Below, piece by piece: positions 1 to 10,500 of a DNA stretch of 64,000 bases. Below the pieces are notes generated by a model. That model had not been told where the DNA came from and made no database searches. It saw nothing but the letters and a program-made list of their open reading frames with translations. The DNA comes from Mesostigma viride (Eukaryota > Streptophyta > Mesostigmatophyceae > Mesostigmatales > Mesostigmataceae). The DNA lies in NCBI GenBank assembly GCA_009746045.1, contig RPFO01000106.1, positions 2,038,211 through 2,102,210 of the forward strand. Reading direction: 5' to 3'. Both the position numbers and the translations under genes were made by a program. How positions within the stretch are numbered: the stretch's first letter is position 1; each line of letters starts with the position of its first letter.

Positions 1-2060
1 GCGGGCCTTGCGGCGTCTAGCATCACGGGGCCGGGCCCACGTTAGGAGGTGCCAGCCAGGCTGACCTGGTCGCAGTCCCGCGGGAGGACCACGTGAGGTG
101 TCTACCTGGTTGGTGCGAGCTAGGTGCCCTACAAGCTGCAGGCGCCGCTGCTTAACTGGTGCTGGCGATATATGGCATGCCCTAGGTACAGGTCCTCATT
201 GCACGGACATGAGCAGCATAGCCTACTCTGAAAATGGATCGCAGCATGTTGGTGACCGCGCCGTCCAGCTTGAGCAGTTGCGGGCCAGCTAGGTCGGCGG
301 TGAAAGTCCACGTCTCGGCCCCATACGTGAGAACAGGAAGGACGAGGACCTTAAACAGGTCCTGTTTCTCGATCCTGCCCAGGGGCTTGCGCCACAGGGC
401 CCGGTACTGGCGTAAAGCGTGCCAGGCGAGGGAGATGCGATGGTCCACATCAGCCTCGCAGCTGGGAAGCAGGCTGCCCAGCAGCTTGACGCGGTCCCGA
501 TACAGGACTCGAGAGCCGTTGAGGAGATAGAGGGGTGGCGGTGAGTGGGTGAGCCCAACCGCCAGGGCCTCTGTCTTCTTGCTGACCTCAAGCCTCACTG
601 GACGGGCCTCGATAGCCAGGCAGTCAAGCCATGTCTTTACGTGCCCAGTGTCCTCGAAGAGGGTGGTGCGTAGATGACGTCTGCCAGCCGAATCTCCATT
701 TCCGCTCCGCCATGCCAGAAGTCCATCCCGTATTCCCCTCCCACTGAGGACTTATGCTCACGTGACGCAGTCACGTGTAGACCTATTAATTAATTAATGC
801 CAGAAGTGGTTAGCAACCTGCACCCCTGGTTCCCTACCCACGATGCGGGCAAATTAATCGCTTGCGCCCCTGAATCATTACGTATTCGACCACAATAATG
901 AACAGGTAGGGCGACAGCATGCAGCCCTGCCACACACCCTTTTGTATAGGGCATGGTGGCGTGGTCCCGTAAGAAGTGCGCACCGAAGTGGTGGACCCTT
1001 CATTGTTGCGGATGACAGCAATAAGGGGGCGGGGGATCCGGAACAGCTCGAGGATGTCCCAAAGCGCAGGCCAGAAAACCGAATCGAAGGCTTTGATGAA
1101 GTCCACCAGCACAGGGTGCAAAGGCGACTCACCAGGCTGAAGGCGTCGCAGTTCCTCCACCAGGCGGCGAGTAGCGAAGAGCGCCTGTACTGTACATTGC
1201 GACCTGAACGGAAGCCGTGCTGAGTCTCGCTGAGGTGACCGTCCAGGGCCGTGCGCAGGCGGTTCAGGATATGAGCCGCATAAGAAGCTTGAGGGGGGCA
1301 CTTTGAATGCACACCCCTCTGTAGTTGCCGGGGTCGGCTGGCGACCCCTTGTTCTTGTAAAGCATCGTGCGAAAACTGTGTTGCCAGGCCGCTGGAGGTG
1401 GTTGCGACGTGCAGCAGAAGGCGGTTGCAGTCATGTCCCGGAAGAGCAGCATAACACCGCCGGTGTCCTCGAATTCGGCTGCAAGTTTCACAACTGCGGC
1501 AGGAATCTCGTCGGAGCCGGTGGCTGCGTCATAACGCAGGCGCTGGACCGCCTCCGTGACCTCACGAGAGGTGAAAGGAGGCATGTCGGACGGGTCGCCA
1601 AGTGGGCCGACCAGCGGGGGGACTAGGTAGTCCGCCGCTGACCTAGGCGGGGCCGGGGGCCCAGTGGGGCCGGCCGGAGGGCACTCCAGGGCGGCGGCTG
1701 GGAGCAGGGGCGGGGGCGGCGCAGCTGTCCCCACGACCTCGGCCGTGGCCGCGGCCCAGGTACGAAGGGCTCCGCTCGGCGGGGGCGCCGGGGACGTCGT
1801 GGTGGTGGGGCCGGCCGAGGCCGTCCGGGTGCTCGAGGCGCTTGTACCAGAACCAGGCCCCTTTGCCGTCGTGCTTCTGCTGGCAGCTGCGCAGGTCCTT
1901 GACCATCTGCTGAGCGTAGACCTGCCTTCTCAGCCTGCTCGTAGGCGGCCCTCAGAGCTGCTTGCAGCCCAGGTTTGGCGGTCGGATCCCTGTTGCGGCG
2001 GAGCATCTGCCTGGCGGCGACCACTGTGCGTGTGACGGTGGACAGCAAGCGGTCGGCGCG
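1..2060 (-). mobile_element. LINE reverse transcriptase, partial, decayed
   Basis: Non-LTR retrotransposon RT remains, running off the left edge. Read on the minus strand from 2048 to 1: a linker rich in Arg and Pro (2048-1623) that resembles the segment between endonuclease and RT in the LINE at 47540; early RT motifs (1734-1264, ending in a PADPGNYRG-like block); the middle RT (1301-834) with FIKAFDSVFW and QGCMLSPYLF; then the thumb and C-terminal region (598-182) with KLLGSLLP and LTYGAETWT. The pieces lie in different frames, so the copy is dead. Around 665-690 the catalytic YADD box has lost its two aspartates through a small deletion: LADVIYA runs straight into TTLFEDTG-like sequence in a shifted frame. 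The element is of the same broad clade as the plus-strand LINE at 47540-55075. Confidence 0.85.
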
Positions 2061-2102
2061 GAGGCAAGGTGGGGAGGGTGCGGGCAGCCAGGCGATACTT
2101 GG

Positions 2103-2585
2103 AACCTAATAGCCCTGCTGCATCGCGAAATCAGCCCGCGTACGGCGGAGCATGCATGTCAGCCATGGCCCGAGTCAGCGCCACCGACAAGCGCTGACGC
2201 CAATATGACGTCCAGGTGCGCGCCGACCATGGGGCCCGCTGGCCCTCCAGGTCCAGCCGATCCTCCCGGAGCCGGCAACACTCCTTGAAGAAGGCGGAGG
2301 TCAGGGGCCCCATGGCCCCAAACTCCTCCAGGACAAAGGGCACCACACGATGGTGCCCGACGTCGCCGTAGGCCAGGAGCTTGGCCCGCTCCGCCCGGTC
2401 CGCCGTGTAACCTGCCGTGAGGGAGGCCCCAGCCAGTGCAGCTAAGAGCCAAGGGCCGCGCCACCGAAACGTTAATAAGCAGATGCCGGCCACCCCCCTC
2501 AAAGTCTGCAGCACCACGATGTCAGGCCGGTGGTTGGGGGAATAGAAGGCAGCGCCATCCGCATATCCTCGGACCGGATGTTGAC
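2103..2585 (-). mobile_element. LINE tail with restriction-like endonuclease, short copy
   Basis: This is a second, shorter copy of the 3' part of the segment at 2730-3836, with near-identical sequence. The minus-strand translation (2517-2131) includes AKLLAYGDVGHHRVVPFVLEE and an FGAMGP block, typical of the end of RT proteins that carry a PD-(D/E)XK-like endonuclease. The match to the longer copy stops at about 2580, just before the 116-bp AT-rich repeat. Confidence 0.65.
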
Positions 2586-2701
2586 AGTATAATATATATT
2601 AAAAATATAATTACTTACAGCAGAGTGAAATCACTCAAACCAAAGCAAACGCCCAGCTATAAACCTATATACAGAGCCATGTCAAAGCTCTATACTACGA
2701 T
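2586..2701. repeat. AT-rich 116-bp dispersed repeat, copy 1
   Basis: The stretch begins with a TATAATATATATTAAAAA run and ends near CTCTATACTACG. It is essentially identical to 3850-3957. Each copy sits directly after one copy of the adjacent LINE tail, so the two were either duplicated together or represent one small element inserted beside the tail. Confidence 0.75.
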
Positions 2702-2729
2702 AAGACCAATGGAAACGCCTAACGGGAGG

Positions 2730-3836
2730 AACCTAATAGCCCTGCTGCACCGCAAAATCAGCCCGCGTACGGCGGAGCATGATGTCAGCCATGGCCCGAG
2801 TCAGCGCCACCGACAAGCGCTGACGCCAATATGACGTCCAGGTCCGCGCCGACCATGGGGCCCGCTGGCCCTCCAGGTCCAGCCGGTCCTCCCGGAGCCG
2901 GCAACACTCCTTGAAGAAGGCGGAGGTCAGGGGCCCCATGGCCCCAAACTCCTCCAGGACAAAGGGCACCACACGATGGTGCCCGACGTCGCCGTAGGCC
3001 AGGAGCTTGGCCCGCTCCGCCCGGTCCGCCGTGTAACCTGCCGTGAGGGAGGCCCCAGCCACGTGGCTAAGAGCCAAGGGCCGCGCGCCACCGAAACGTC
3101 AATAAGCAGATGCCGGCCACCCCCCTCAAAGTCCAGCACCACGATGTCAGGCCGGTGGTTGGGGGAATAGAAGGCAGCGCCATCCGCATATCCTCGGACC
3201 GGATGTTCGCGTGGGGGAAAACCGACCGAATCATGGCGAGCACCACCGTCAGGAGGACAGTGTGCAAATACAAATACCAATTCTGATTCTGTTGGCCCCC
3301 CATGCAGGCAAGGTAGTGAGTCCCCGTGGGATCCAGCGGCTGCCCACAGCTACCACAAGGCCGCCCGGCCGGAACAAGAGGCTGCGGGGCAAATAGCTGG
3401 TGCCGGAGCGCCACCGAGTAGTGGCTGGGAGCCAGGCGAATGGGGGGGCCATGGGAAGAGCACGAAGGTATGCCGAGCCCACACTCCGCAAGGAAAGCGA
3501 GAACAGCCACGCACGTCCCTGGGCGTTGAGGTCCGCGAAAAGAGCAATCCAATCAGCCGTGTGCAGAATACCCGCGTAGGTTTTCTGGTGTTTATCGATG
3601 ACGCGAGCAGGGAATGCGGCGGGAGATTGAACGGAGGCGACCGAGGGAGTGCCGCGAGGGAGGTGGCGCTGTACCGCCTGAGCGGCACGGACGGGAGAAC
3701 AGGCCTGCTGGATCTCAGCATAGGCCTCCTGGATGGCGGTGACGAAGGGCAAAGGGCTGCTGGGGTCCAGGAGGTCAGGCGCTGCTGTTGCCAAAAGGGG
3801 CAGGAGCCGGCAGCTTTCCGCCCACGACTGAGCGAC
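2730..3836 (-). mobile_element. LINE tail with zinc knuckle and restriction-like endonuclease
   Basis: Minus-strand reading frames between 3794 and 2733 show a C-x2-C-x9-H-x3-C zinc knuckle (CGSCGQPLDPTGTHYLAC, about 3380-3320), then RPDIVVLDF followed 15 residues after the RPD by a DVSV block (about 3165-3080), then AKLLAYGD and FVLEEFGAMGP. This order matches the restriction-like endonuclease of R2/NeSL-type LINEs (CCHC knuckle, R-PD-x12-15-D). The frame changes several times, so the copy is inactive. No RT core is attached upstream. It is followed on the minus strand by the shorter duplicate at 2103-2585. Confidence 0.7.
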
Positions 3837-3957
3837 GGTATAATATATAATATATATTAAAAATATAATTACTTACAGCAGAGTGAAATCACTCAAACCA
3901 AAGCAAACGCCCAGCTATAAACCTATATACAGAGCCATGTCAAAGCTCTATACTACG
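3837..3957. repeat. AT-rich 116-bp dispersed repeat, copy 2
   Basis: Second copy of the sequence at 2586-2701, with a slightly longer TATAATATA start and a further TATAATATATA run directly after its end (3956-3972). Confidence 0.75.
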
Positions 3958-4189
3958 GTATAATATATATAACCCCCCAGCATGGTGCTACAATAACCTG
4001 ATAATGATGTGCACTGAGTTTGAAGGTGTGGTATAGGCTGTACGTATAAAGCCTAGGTAGCACACAAAATGTAAAAAAAATGTTTCTCTTGGTGGGAAGG
4101 AACTCCAATATGGACCAAAAACAAGAAATGTATGTGTAAATTAATTAGTTGTTCACAGCAAACGGGAAATGGCCATCCAGGCCGTCTGC

Positions 4190-4194
4190 TTACA
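4190..4194 (-). other. candidate TGTAA poly(A) signal of the phosphatase gene
   Basis: TGTAA on the minus strand lies about 340 nt past the stop at 4531. TGTAA is the usual chlorophyte poly(A) signal. A five-base motif alone is weak evidence. Nothing else is recognised in 3960-4530. Confidence 0.3.
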
Positions 4195-4530
4195 CACCAA
4201 GACTAGCCAAAGTGAAATCACCAGAGTCATCCATTGTTGTATTAGGTGAGATGGCTGATATGAGCAATCCGTTGTGATATTGCTCATATCAGCCACATGG
4301 ACAACCTTAGTATACAACATGGCAGCTTATCTACCTGGCTTAGAACTCGAAAGGCTTGTGCGCGTGCCAGCTAGAGTAAAACTGAATCGTGCTAATTGTG
4401 TGAGCAACTGCGTCCGTGCCTATGCACGTACGCAGTTCCTTGTCCACTTGCCCCAATAATACTTTTTCCGTGGACAGCTGTGAGCATAACATTGTTTTTC
4501 CGGGCTAAGTGAGACAAAATTCTCGTGTGC

Positions 4531-7500
4531 TCATGGACAGATGATGAAGGCACAGCACCACTGGAGGTAGCCGAGCCTGACAAACTCAGGCTCCTCCAGC
4601 AGTCCCTTCGTGGAGGTCTCCAGGAACAGCTGCACGCGCTCCTTCATGTCAAGCGCCTTGTCCCCTTTGTTGGGAAAAATCTTCACAATGCCGTAGTTGG
4701 GTTCCGTCAGGAAGTCATGGTGTCGGAACCTGACGGAAAAGAAAAAAAAGAAAAGGAAAAGTAGGCCACAAGTTCATGCCAGCAACACCACTGAGTACAC
4801 AGGAAGGGGAACAACCATCAACTTCCAGAAACACCAAAGCCGAAGCTTTGAAGTGATCTATTTGTGAAGGTATGCCGCATGAAGATTGACACTCATTGTA
4901 GGGGGGGGGGGGGAAGGACGTCTCAGCTAAGCAGCCCACTCCAAATAAGGTCCGACGGGGCTCCGTCAGACGTGGAGCGAGCTCCAAAATTGCCCCGGCG
5001 CCAGAATCATTACAATGCAATGCGCTCAAGTCGGATTTCTGAAGACGGCACGAGGAAAATAGAACCGGAGTGCGCTCCAAAATTCCACCCGGCGCCAGGT
5101 TTCCAGGAAAGGTGCGCGCTCACCTAGATACACATAGATATTGGTCCCGCGGTTTGGCTTACATTCTGGAGTGAGGTACTAGTGGACGTACAGCTGCACA
5201 TATACGTACTACGGCTCTTATACGGTACATGAGTTATACGACACGTGGCGCAGCTGGGAGGGAGCTAGGTGGCGTCAGCTTCAAGTCCTGACTGTCCCGA
5301 CTACCTCCCCTAGCGTATAGTGCCAAGTGTCACACATCCAGCGTGCACTCCGATTCGCCCCGACGGACCCATTTTGGCCAAGGTGAGCGCTCAGCCATTT
5401 TTCACTTTGACGGACGGCGCTGAATGGCAAAAGAGGCGCGCGCTCAAATACCAAAATTGGGGGTATGTCGCCCAGTGTTTCTGCTAAAGAGCGGGGGGGT
5501 TCCGGTAAGTTTCGGTAGGAGGTCCGGCCGAGGCCCGGGGGGGGGGGGGGGGGGGCGAGCCCCCCTCCGAATGCCGGCGTTTTTTTTTTTTTTTGGTAAA
5601 GAATGAAAACTCAATGGGATTCCTTACGAGGTTCTATAATTAATGAGAGTCAGGAATGAGGAAACATTTTAATGAGAAGTTTGCATTACAGAGCAGGCAA
5701 GTCCACCCATGGTTGGGTGCTTCGCTATGAACAGAGTGTGCTAGACCTAACTCAAAAAGTCTAGCGCACCTTGGCTCACCCATACATCGCGTGTCCTATG
5801 TATGGTGTGGCCTTCTAAGTAGGATATGCAAAGCTGAAAAATGGAAAGGTTAGAGACATGTTAAAAAAAAGAATACAGGGTCAGCTTCATCACTATGGCT
5901 TTCGCTGTCAATCGATTCCGAGTTGTACCACCTGGCCCCAGAAGTCATCGCCATTATTTTCAGGCAGTGCTTGCGCTGAGCCACCTGCATCGCTCTCCTC
6001 ACATCCGCCCTCATCTGTTACCAGTGCCGTCCTCCTCAAAGTATCTGCCTGTGCCTGTTCTCCAATGACGTGTGAAGGTGCGCCAAGAGCCTGCCCACCG
6101 TCCGCAGTGGCGGCCAACGATAAAACACCATCGGTGCTTGTGTGACATGTATCTGGGGTATCGGAACCCGCTGCCCTGCAACAAGGGTGCGTGTTTTGTT
6201 TCTGTCGCGTTTCACTTCCTTGTGCTATATTAGATAGCAAGCAAACGAGTGAAACAAAGTCAGCTGGCTCGACAGTAAAACAAAGTTTTCTCGCTGCTGT
6301 AATACATCGAGGTTGCGGTTCGGTGGCCGCGTTCTGCAGCCACGACGAAGTGTAGCAATATCAATCCCTTCCACGCCTATTTCGCATGCGCAATGGGGCA
6401 CTGCTGGCAAGTCCGCGCGGGCGCTGCAGCTGACCCTGTTGTTGTTGGTTGTCGCTGTTGTTGCCCACGCCGCACATGGGCAGCAGAGATTTGGAAACGG
6501 CCGACGGCCTTTGGGGGGTACTTTGATTTTTTGTGATATGTATGGAACCCTAAGTAACTCACAGTATCTTGGATTTTTTCCTTACAGACGCTAGTGGCAT
6601 GGGCACCCGACCGGCCCCACACTAGACCAAAGTCATCACACGGTACAAGGTCGTGCTGAGACGTGCTCAGTGCTCAACGTGCATACAGCTCGATGTTTCT
6701 TGTGGCACGATCGCCTGGCCTGGACAATGGAGCCGTCGTCCATGATTACTTTCATGGTACTGCATCTGAGCAGGCACCTTTTGCATTGATCAGTAAGGTA
6801 TGCAGCAGCGACAACCGTGCTGTCGCGAGATGAGATGCCGCGCCGTCTTGGAATTGGTAGGACAAAGAAGGAGGTTGTGCTTGGGGCAATGGTCGGCGTT
6901 TTCATTCGGACAAGGTTTTTTTCATCAACAGCAATGTGGAAATCTATTTAAATGCTGGGGATATAGAGGTAAATATGTGCGTGCTGAGCCTGCGTGACTA
7001 AGAAACTGGCGGAATCCCATTCGGCACCTACAGCTTACCGAACAGCCGGGGGGGGATTGCCGCTCAGAATATAGCATACTGGTCGGGGGGGGGGGGGGGG
7101 GGGGGGGGGGTGCTGGTCGAAATATAGCTTACCGGTCGGCCGGGTGGGGCACTGGTAATTACGAAAGAATACCGAAACCGGTGCCATCGCAGAAACACTG
7201 ATGTCGCCCCCCCTAAAATTCTCAATCTCGCTTGATTTGGCTCCTATACATTCCGGTGGTGGCCTTGGCCTGACCCAATTCGACCATCAATATTTGACTA
7301 TTGTTATTAGTGCAACACTATCTGGAGGGGGGTACTTTTGGCACAGTCCCCTCAGACACTCGATGAGCTGGTTGAGCGGCCCATAATCTGCGGTGAAAAA
7401 ACGTTCCTGTGGTAGCCAAACCCCTGCGCAGAGTAGAAAGACTTCTTACTCCTCTTGGGCTTTTATTAGCACAGACTGTAACCACTTGAGGTGGGTGCTG

Positions 7501-10500
7501 GGCACAGCTCCCTTTTACCCGAGCCGTCTCGTAGTGAACAGCTCGAGCATGCCGACACCACCCTCACCTATTCTAAGCACCTATGCATGCCGATCTTGCC
7601 CTCACCTATACTAAGCACCTATGCATGCCGATATTACCCTCACCCATACTAAGCACCTATGCATGCCGATACCACCCTCACCTGTACTGTGCGCAATCAT
7701 ATACCTACACAGAGTAGAAATACTTCTTACATCTGCGTGGGTTATGTACATCACACTCACTTGAGGTGGGTGTTGGGCACGATCCCGGTGGAGCCCAGCA
7801 GCCCCTTGATGAACATCTTGAGCATGCCTGTGGGCGTGGCATTGGCGATCGGGCTGGCGGTAAGCTGGCGAAACATGAGCTCGGTCTTGGCGGTCGACGG
7901 CAGTGTGGTCTTGCGCCACACGATGTGCGTGAAGCCACCCATGTGCACGTCGCCGCCCAGCAGCGTCACGCAGCGGTCCGGGCTGGCCATCTGCTCACGA
8001 GAGTAACGAGGAATGGTGGTTGGGTACCAAGGGGCGGCATTTGCGGAATGTTTAGTCAAATTGCATGATGATCAGCAAAGCATTGTGGGAATGGATTAGG
8101 TGATATAGAGAGCGCAGAGCTGGCCATCCACTCCCCAGACCACATATGAAGGGACACTGTTTCCGGCACATCAATCGCGGCATTTGCCTTGAAAATGTGC
8201 TCAGGGAACGGGTCTGGCCGTCTACTCGCGCACCCAAGGAGGGGCGGCACACATCAGTAGACCAACAACCAGCGTGATTACCAAACAGATTACCAAACAG
8301 ATTACCAAACAGATTACCTAACAGAGTACTGGAGTTAAGTTATTGAGGGGAGCGGGCTGGCATCTGCACGCAAGCAAGCGGGGCAATAATTGACCCCCGA
8401 CAGGCAGCCTGTTAATGAAAGAGTTACCAATCGAATCCGTTATCCAAGGGTGTACAAGAAAAGGCTGAGTATCCGGCCATGTGCAAGCACCCAATTGCCA
8501 GGCGGCGAGCGCATGGAGATGGCTGGCTATCTCCATGCGGTCCCGCTATAGTGAGCACACTATATCCTACCACCACAACGAACAGCACCCACCTGCCAAG
8601 TCGTGAGCGCGTTGAGCAGCGTGGCTATCTCCATGCGGTCCCGCTATAGTGAGCACACTATATCCTACCACCACAACGAACAGCACCCACCTGCCAAGTC
8701 GTGAGCGCGTTGAGCAGCGTGGCCATCTCCATGCGGTTCTCTCGCGTAGACCACTGGCCCAGCAGGTCATCCGAGAACTTGCCGCCCTGGAAACGATTAC
8801 GTTGGGAGCATAAGTATATTTGAGCCGTAATTGAAGCAAATTGAAGCACATTGAAGCATGCTGAATCTACCGCGGGAGCAAGGGGGTGTTTGTGAGCAAC
8901 CATGAGTGTGGGCAGGTCAGGTCAGAACTTGCCGCCCTGGCCCCTGTGTTGATCATGATCACGTGCACAAGGAGGCCCACGACTAAGGTAAGATTGGAGG
9001 GGTTTTGGAAGTGCCGGTGGATGAGGGCAGGTCAGTGGAGACCTTGCTGCCCGGGAAAATACTGTATGGCAAAAGTCTCTTCTGAACTACTAGTAACAAA
9101 TGCTGCAGGGGCAAAGGGCACAGCGAGCACGGGGGCGCACAGTACGAGAAGGGCAGAGTGTCAAGATGGGGTAATGGGGATTTTCAATGGGCGCGAGCAT
9201 CTAATTTGAGAAGGTGCCGGCGTGTGGGAGCACGTGCACACGGAGGGCATGGCAGGGACGAGCGTGGACAAAAAGAAAGCAAGGGCAAGCGTGGGAAAAA
9301 AAAGCATGGATGATCCATTATACAACCATGGCAAAGGTAGCGCGTGTGGAGATAGGGAAGATAAACAGTGGAGGCTCGATCGTCATGCCAGCGGCAAGAG
9401 GGAGTGCAAGTGGGAATAGGAGTAGAGGTTTGATGGTCAAGCCGAGTGGCAAGTGACAGCATAGGGGTGGTCTGGTGGTCACTATATAGTATATAGTATT
9501 TGTAGTATAAAAGTATGTCAGACAGGTTTGCTGGAAACATTGCCGCGCTGGCTTAACGAATAATGCCATGACATAAGTGTTCACGATCGCCCCAGCTAAG
9601 AAGCATATGTATATATATTTATCACTACACTAAATAACTAAGTCTCATGTATCTGTAGGGTGGACATAGAACACGTTTTGTAGCCCATGTTGTTACCAAC
9701 GAGTCAAGGGCTGAATATAACAGTCCATTACTATCGCACCTACTGAATAAGGGCCCATTACTATCGCAAGGGCTGCATAAAAGGGTCCATTACTATCGCA
9801 AGGGCTGCATACAAGGGTCCATTACTATCGCAAGGGCTGCATAAAAGGGTCCATTACTATCGCAAGGGCTGCATAAAAGGGTCCATTACTATCGCAAGGG
9901 CTGCATAAAAGGGTCCATTACTATCGCAAGGGCTGCATAAAAGGGTCCATTACTATTGCACCAAGTATTTTTTCCCTTTTCTTGTCTTGACGATTGCCAT
10001 TCCTTCTTCTAAGCGTGGGGGTGGGGTTGGGGATAGGGGGCCAGCGCATTTGTGGGACGGGTACAATCGGAACGTAGGGATGAGAACGGTGAGCCTATGG
10101 GGGGTGGCGGGTGGCAAAATCATCGTGACTGCGAGGGGTGGGGGGTGGGGGTGGGAGGGAAGAGGTGGGAGGAATCACACAAGCCCAGTGTCCTCATTTA
10201 AGCTGGTGCTGGTGCCACGCACCCGCATGGCCACGGTCGTGTTGTAGAGAACCATGGGGACGGGGGAGCCGATCAGCCACGTCTTGATCTGTTCAGGCAC
10301 ATAGATAGGCATAGATAGACATAGCGTCGAAAGGCACATCATAATCAGCCACATCTTGACCTGTTCAGGCACATAGATAGGCATCGATAGCCATAGCATA
10401 GACAGGCATCGCATACATGTGCGAAGCGTGCAGCATAGACGGGACAACCGTGATTTGGGTCGATGTGACGAGTGATTAGTGACGAATGACTAGTGACGAG

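Noticed and set aside
4698-4739. Inverted repeat TTCCGTCAGG / CCTGACGGAA as a transposon end or terminator
   Set aside because: It overlaps the acceptor and start of the last phosphatase exon; 10 bp with a short loop can be chance.
7080-7112. Poly-G runs (also 5538-5556, 26090-26190, 26680-26825) as biological signals
   Set aside because: Long homopolymers are error-prone in sequencing and assembly; length and content cannot be trusted from this window alone.
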